This document shows, in pieces, positions 60,433-64,000 of a DNA stretch of 64,000 nucleotides. Origin of the DNA: Mesorhizobium qingshengii (lineage in GTDB: Bacteria; Pseudomonadota; Alphaproteobacteria; Rhizobiales; Rhizobiaceae); the NCBI RefSeq assembly GCF_027563465.1, contig NZ_JAPFQA010000017.1, positions 58,264-122,263 of the forward strand, in the 5' to 3' direction. The stretch's first letter is position 1; each line of letters opens with the position of its first letter. The position numbers and the translations under genes were made by a program. The notes below the pieces were generated by a model. That model searched no databases. It was given only the letters and a program-made list of their open reading frames with translations, and was not told the DNA's origin.

Positions 60433-60457
60433 AGCGGTTCACGAACCGCTCTATCCC
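60426..60457. terminator. Perfect 15-bp inverted repeat at the end of the SDR gene
   Basis: Arms GGGATAGAGCGGTTC and GAACCGCTCTATCCC with a two-base AC centre include the SDR stop codon. It lies between convergent genes and could end transcription in both directions, though T-runs are short. Confidence 0.6.
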
Positions 60458-60468
60458 CCTGTCTTGAG

Positions 60469-60527
60469 GCAATTCCCAAGGGAAAGCGCTACGCGCTTTT
60501 CCCGGAAAATCGTCTTCTTGGAATTGC
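60469..60527. repeat. Intergenic palindromic repeat between convergent genes
   Basis: Outer arms GCAATTCC/GGAATTGC surround a second palindrome (GGGAAAGCGC...GCGCTTTTCCC). Composition and layout resemble dispersed rhizobial mosaic repeats. It fills the gap between the SDR and phosphotransferase stops. Confidence 0.55.
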
Positions 60528-60529
60528 TG

Positions 60530-61540
60530 TCAGGAAAACATGCTCAGATAGGCCTCGCACAACCCGACGGTTCCCTCGGTGTAGGGAAGGCCCATCGACT
60601 TGGCGAGGTCCGTCTCCGCGTGCGAGCCGATCCACGCGACCAGGAGCAGGCGGCGCAGCATCACGAAGGTCGGGATCTCGTCCTCGTCTGCCTTGGGCAG
60701 GTCAAGCACCCGGCGATAGCCGGCCGTCCATGAACGGATGAGATCGGCGGCCTGCGGCTCGTGCTCGTAGAAGGAGATGGGCGTCGCCGCGTCGTACATA
60801 TACCAGCCGAAGCCGCAGTCGTCGAAGTCGATGACCTTCACTGTCTTGCCGTCGATCAAAAGATTGGCCAGCCGCAGGTCGCAATGAATGAGGCCGAAAC
60901 GGTCATGGCCCTTGCCGAAGGCAGCCAGCCTGCGGCCGATCAGGTCCGCGGTGCGGCCAAAGAGCTTGGCCTTCGCGGCGTCGACGCCCATGCCGTCGCG
61001 CCAGCGTCCCCAATGAGGGTTCTCCTCGCCGAGGCTTGTTTCGAAATCCCACACGTGGCGGCTGAACCAGGATGGGCGCCGCCACTGCCGGGCGTGGACG
61101 TGCATGCGGGCCGTGACCTCGCCCAGCACCTCGAAAGGTTCGCCAAGCGCCTCGCCTATGCCCGGTTCCGAACCGCTCTCCCATTGCGACAACACGACGT
61201 GGCGGGGTCGCGCCAATCTGGCATGGCCGACCCGCTGGATCTGCTCGCCGTCCTTGCCCGCGACCGGCACGGGTGTGGAGACGATCCCGGTCTGGCGCAG
61301 ATCGGTCAGCCAGGCCAGTTCGGATTGGATGGCCGTCCTTGTATGGTAGCCGTCGCGATGGATGCGCAGTGCCCAGCGCCGGCCGTCGGGAGCCGCAATC
61401 CTGTAGGTCGCGTTCTCCGACAGGTTGATCATCTCGACGGAAACGTCCGCCGGCAGATCGTAGTTGGCGGTGGCCGCCTCTGCCGTCTCCCGCAGGACGC
61501 CGAGTTGCTGGTCGTGGGTGAGCGCGTCGAAATCCGTCAC
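60530..61540 (-). CDS. APH-fold phosphotransferase (small-molecule kinase)
   Basis: A 336-residue kinase of the aminoglycoside/choline/hydroxylysine kinase fold. Catalytic loop HCDLRLANLLID (219-230; D221, N226) and metal-binding D238 in VIDFDDCGFGW are intact. Start is GTG 61540, overlapping the stop of the preceding small frame. Pairing with a class III aminotransferase recalls the hydroxylysine or amino-alcohol route, where a kinase makes an O-phospho amino alcohol and a PLP phospho-lyase removes phosphate and ammonia. That pairing is known in other organisms; here it is inferred. Confidence 0.85.
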   Translation of the reverse strand: MTDFDALTHDQQLGVLRETAEAATANYDLPADVSVEMINLSENATYRIAAPDGRRWALRIHRDGYHTRTAIQSELAWLTDLRQTGIVSTPVPVAGKDGEQIQRVGHARLARPRHVVLSQWESGSEPGIGEALGEPFEVLGEVTARMHVHARQWRRPSWFSRHVWDFETSLGEENPHWGRWRDGMGVDAAKAKLFGRTADLIGRRLAAFGKGHDRFGLIHCDLRLANLLIDGKTVKVIDFDDCGFGWYMYDAATPISFYEHEPQAADLIRSWTAGYRRVLDLPKADEDEIPTFVMLRRLLLVAWIGSHAETDLAKSMGLPYTEGTVGLCEAYLSMFS

Positions 61541-61656
61541 TGTCTGTCCTGCCCGATCATTGCGCCCTTGCCCCCTGCCAGAACCTGCACGATCCCCGCA
61601 AGCCCAGCCGCCGGCGCGAACTGGACATCTGGCAGTTTCAACCAGCTTTGAGCCAT
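61537..61656 (-). CDS. Possible 39-residue small protein
   Basis: A tight 39-codon frame starting MAQSWLKLPDVQF, one base after the aminotransferase stop, with AAGGCGAG upstream. Its stop overlaps the kinase GTG (GTGA). The packing argues for a real, translated linker gene, but there is no known family and its length allows chance. Confidence 0.4.
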   Translation of the reverse strand: MAQSWLKLPDVQFAPAAGLAGIVQVLAGGKGAMIGQDRQ

Positions 61657-61657
61657 G

Positions 61658-62941
61658 TCAACTCGCCTTGCCTGCCTGGTGCATGAGCTCCCGCGCGCGC
61701 GGCATCGCCGCATCGAAACGATCCATGATGTCCCGGCAGGTTTCGCGATCCAGAAGCACGCCGGGCTTCCATTGCAGCACCCTTTTGTCGAGCGACGAGA
61801 AAATCGCCCAGACGCCCTGCTCGTAGAGTGCACGTGACGCGAAGACGGCGCCTTCCCTGTGGTTGCTGAATTCGAGACCCAGGATCACGCCTTTCTGGCG
61901 CACCCCGGTGAAGATATCGCCGTGGCGAGCCAGCATCTCGCGCATGGCCTGCGCCATGAACTCGGTCACGGTGCCGACATTGGCAACCAGGTCAGGCCGC
62001 TGCAGCATCTCGATGACCTTGTGGGCGACGACACAGCCGAGCTCGGCCCCGCCCGTGGTCGAGATGTGCGCCGCCCCGTCCTCGTTGAGCCAGCCGCCGG
62101 CCTTGTCGTTCACCAGCGCGGCGCTGATCGGATAAAGCCCGCCGGACAGGCCCTTTGCCGTCACCATGATGTCCGGCTGGACGCCATAAGCCTGCCAGCC
62201 CCACATGCTGCCGGTCCGCATCAGGCCGGTCTGGACCTCGTCGGCGATGTACATCGCGCCATGCTTTTCGCACAGCGCCTTGCAGGCGTTGAGATAGCCG
62301 TCCTTCGGCATCGGGAAGCCGTAGGTGGCGGGGATCGTCTCCATGATCAGCGCCGCGACGTCTTCGCCCTTGAGCGCCTGCTCCATGGCATCGATATCGT
62401 TGAAGGGAACCTGGATGAACGTCTCCGGCTGGTCGGAGAGAAAGATCTTGGTGAAGCGATCGTCGCCGGTCGCCACCGCGAGCCCCGAATGCCCGTGATA
62501 CCCCTTGATGATCGACACGATCTTGCGCCGCTTGGTGGCATAGCGGGCGCTCTTGATGGCGATGTCCACCGCCTCCGCGCCGCCCGGCGCGAAGACGGCA
62601 TATTTCATTCCCGGCGAGACATTGACGAGGGATTCGGCCAGCGCCGTGCGCGCCACGGAAGGGAACCAGTGATTGCCGATGTCGAAATAGTCGAGCGCGC
62701 TCTTCAGCGTCTCGACCAGCTCCGGATTGCGGTGACCGAGATTGTAGGTGCCGCCGTTCAGGTGCAGGTCGATCAGGCGGCGTCCCGACATGTCGTAAAG
62801 GAAATAACCCTCCCGCCTGCCGATCACCAGGTCGATCCCGGCCTCCTGCCAGAACCTGGTCTTGTCGGGGTTCCAGAAACGGATTGCCTTGTCGAAAAAA
62901 TCCTGCTTCGACTCGAACTTGAAGGGACCGAAGTCGTACAT
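61658..62941 (-). CDS. Class III PLP aminotransferase or phospho-lyase
   Basis: A 427-residue fold-type I PLP enzyme. D234 (ADEVQTGL) and the Schiff-base K263 (TAKGLSGGLYP) are clear; GGAEAVDIAIKSARYATKRRKI and YHGHSGLAVA are typical of the omega-aminotransferase group, which includes ethanolamine-phosphate and phosphohydroxylysine phospho-lyases. ATG 62941 is chosen by homology; an upstream ATG crosses the divergent promoter. It leads a leftward unit with a small frame and an APH-fold kinase. Confidence 0.88.
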   Translation of the reverse strand: MYDFGPFKFESKQDFFDKAIRFWNPDKTRFWQEAGIDLVIGRREGYFLYDMSGRRLIDLHLNGGTYNLGHRNPELVETLKSALDYFDIGNHWFPSVARTALAESLVNVSPGMKYAVFAPGGAEAVDIAIKSARYATKRRKIVSIIKGYHGHSGLAVATGDDRFTKIFLSDQPETFIQVPFNDIDAMEQALKGEDVAALIMETIPATYGFPMPKDGYLNACKALCEKHGAMYIADEVQTGLMRTGSMWGWQAYGVQPDIMVTAKGLSGGLYPISAALVNDKAGGWLNEDGAAHISTTGGAELGCVVAHKVIEMLQRPDLVANVGTVTEFMAQAMREMLARHGDIFTGVRQKGVILGLEFSNHREGAVFASRALYEQGVWAIFSSLDKRVLQWKPGVLLDRETCRDIMDRFDAAMPRARELMHQAGKAS

Positions 62942-63044
62942 GCCTGTCTTTTTCCCCAGAGATTGATCGGCGCGCAACGGAGCCGGCGAGGCTCGCGCGC
63001 CGGATGATGCAGGATTACGAGGCCGGGAGAAAGGGTGGAGAGGG

Positions 63045-63806
63045 ATGATCCTCAAGGACAGGACCGCGATCGTGACCGGGGCGGGATCGGGCATCGGCAG
63101 GGCGGCGGCGCTGATCATCGCGCGCGAGGGTGCGGTGGTCGGCGTGGCGGATCGCAGCGCCGACGGCGCGAACGCGACGGTCGAACAGATACTTGCTGCC
63201 GGCGGCCGCGCGAAAGCGCTTGTGTTCGACCTGACCGACGATCAGGCGCTTGAGGCCGGTTTCCGCGATTTCATCGACGCGCAGGGCGGGATCGACATCC
63301 TCCACAATCATGCCGGCGTGCAGGTCGAGGGTGACGTGCTCGGTGTGAGCGTCAAGGGCTTCGACGCGTCCTGGACGCTCAACGTGCGGGCTCACTTCCT
63401 CGGCGCCCGCATCGTCATGCCGTTCATGAAGAAGGCAGGCCGCGGGGTCATTCTCAACACCTCGTCGAGTTCCGGCGTGCTCTACGACCGCGAGATGATC
63501 GCCTATACGACGACCAAGCATGCGGTAATCGCGATGACCAGGCAGATGGCGGGCGACTATGGCCGCTTCGGCATTCGCGTCAACGCGCTGTGCCCCGGCT
63601 GGGTCGACACGCCCTTCAATGGCCCTTTCATCGCCCAGATGGGGGGCCGGGATGCCATCGAAGCCTACATCCGCGAAAGAGTACCGCTCGGCCGCTGGGC
63701 AAGCGTCGAGGAAATCGCCGAGTCCGTGCTGTTTCTCGTATCCGACCGGTCCTCGTACATGACGGGCCAGATTCTGGTGGTCGACGGCGGAGAAACGGTG
63801 GTCTAG
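63045..63806 (+). CDS. Short-chain dehydrogenase/reductase
   Basis: A 253-residue SDR: TGAGSGIGRAA cofactor loop (11-21), NHAG motif (in ILHNHAGVQ), Ser-rich STSSSSG-like NTSSSSGV, and Y-x3-K in IAYTTTKHAV. D36 in VADRS suggests NAD. It is divergent from the aminotransferase gene across a 103-base gap and probably belongs to the same catabolic cluster. It resembles sugar- and polyol-active SDRs; the exact substrate is open. Confidence 0.85.
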   Translation: MILKDRTAIVTGAGSGIGRAAALIIAREGAVVGVADRSADGANATVEQILAAGGRAKALVFDLTDDQALEAGFRDFIDAQGGIDILHNHAGVQVEGDVLGVSVKGFDASWTLNVRAHFLGARIVMPFMKKAGRGVILNTSSSSGVLYDREMIAYTTTKHAVIAMTRQMAGDYGRFGIRVNALCPGWVDTPFNGPFIAQMGGRDAIEAYIRERVPLGRWASVEEIAESVLFLVSDRSSYMTGQILVVDGGETVV

Positions 63807-63909
63807 CGCGGATCATCGTTTCACGGAAACGCAGAGCCGCTCTATTGGAATGCGCGCGGGGTTAGCCGTCGATGCAAGGGCCTGACGGCCAAGTTTGCCA
63901 GGGACTGTT

Positions 63910-63957
63910 TGGTGGAGCCAATCGGAATCGAACCGACGAGCTCTTGAATGCCATTCA
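63910..63957 (-). tRNA. 3' half of a tRNA-Ala(GGC)-like gene; att-like fragment
   Basis: On the minus strand the sequence gives anticodon loop ATGGCAT (anticodon GGC, 63950-63952), the 3' anticodon stem TCAAG, TPsiC arm GTCGG-TTCGATT-CCGAT and acceptor end TGGCTCC-A-CCA. The 5' half is missing: upstream bases do not form a D-arm or the 5' acceptor strand, and the anticodon stem's 5' side matches only for three bases. Identity starts at the anticodon loop, the usual crossover point of tyrosine integrases. It is a tRNA fragment, not a working gene. Confidence 0.75.
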
Positions 63958-64000
63958 TAGGGTCTGACTTTCGTTCTGTTTCCGTTCGTTGCGCCTTGCT

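Overview
The window reads as chromosomal DNA of a Rhizobiales alphaproteobacterium, most likely Mesorhizobium or a close relative. The reasons are high GC with strong third-position bias, an exoX/exoY/exoF arrangement like that of Sinorhizobium succinoglycan loci, rhizobial-type palindromic repeats with a CAAAAGTG...CGGTTTTG core, and broad catabolic capacity (glycine-betaine demethylation, organosulfur use, ketone carboxylation). The genus is an inference. No rRNA, intact tRNA, CRISPR array or complete IS element was found.

Region 1 (1-16176) is an exopolysaccharide locus: UDP-glucose dehydrogenase (cut by the left edge), an ExoK-type glycanase, a small coiled-coil protein, an ExoO/ExoU-like glycosyltransferase, then exoX, exoY, exoF, a left-handed-helix acyltransferase and an ExoQ-like polymerase. 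A complete lasso-peptide cluster (3483-11083) sits inside it: a 50-residue precursor gene, a separate PqqD-like recognition protein (B1), a transglutaminase-like leader peptidase (B2), an asparagine-synthetase-like cyclase (C), an HPr-kinase-like kinase, an ABC exporter (D), and a divergent nucleotidyltransferase-fold gene. The precursor matches the lasso leader rule Y-x2-P-x-L-x3-G-x5-T-x exactly. It predicts a Gly1-Asp9 ring and a C-terminal Ser, the residue phosphorylated in kinase-containing lasso pathways. The cyclase carries an unusual six-heptad repeat expansion.

Region 2 (16382-23974) is a three-subunit acetone/acetophenone-carboxylase-like system of the hydantoinase A/B family, with two short-chain dehydrogenases, the tail of a third, and a divergent LuxR-type regulator. 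Region 3 (24118-30753) has a GH144/DUF-type glucanase, a flavin disulfide oxidoreductase, a GT4 enzyme, a GT32-Anp1-like fusion glycosyltransferase and a DUF1349 protein.

Region 4 (30881-40966) carries an aldehyde dehydrogenase, a TetR regulator, a dimethylglycine-dehydrogenase-like enzyme and soxBDAG (heterotetrameric sarcosine oxidase). Two matching palindromes suggest one TetR regulon. Region 5 (40983-52658) is a long leftward organosulfur operon: SsuD, an FAD protein, SfnG, a full branched-chain-amino-acid-type ABC transporter, SfnB and an FMN reductase.

Region 6 (53022-63957) has a transposase remnant, a TupA-like ATP-grasp gene, and a putative amino-alcohol or diol pathway: a B12-dependent diol dehydratase with fused large and medium subunits, its small subunit, an isochorismatase-fold hydrolase, an APC permease, two SDRs, an APH-fold kinase and a class III aminotransferase. 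The window ends at the 3' half of a tRNA-Ala(GGC)-like sequence, which looks like an attachment site with an integrated element lying to the right.
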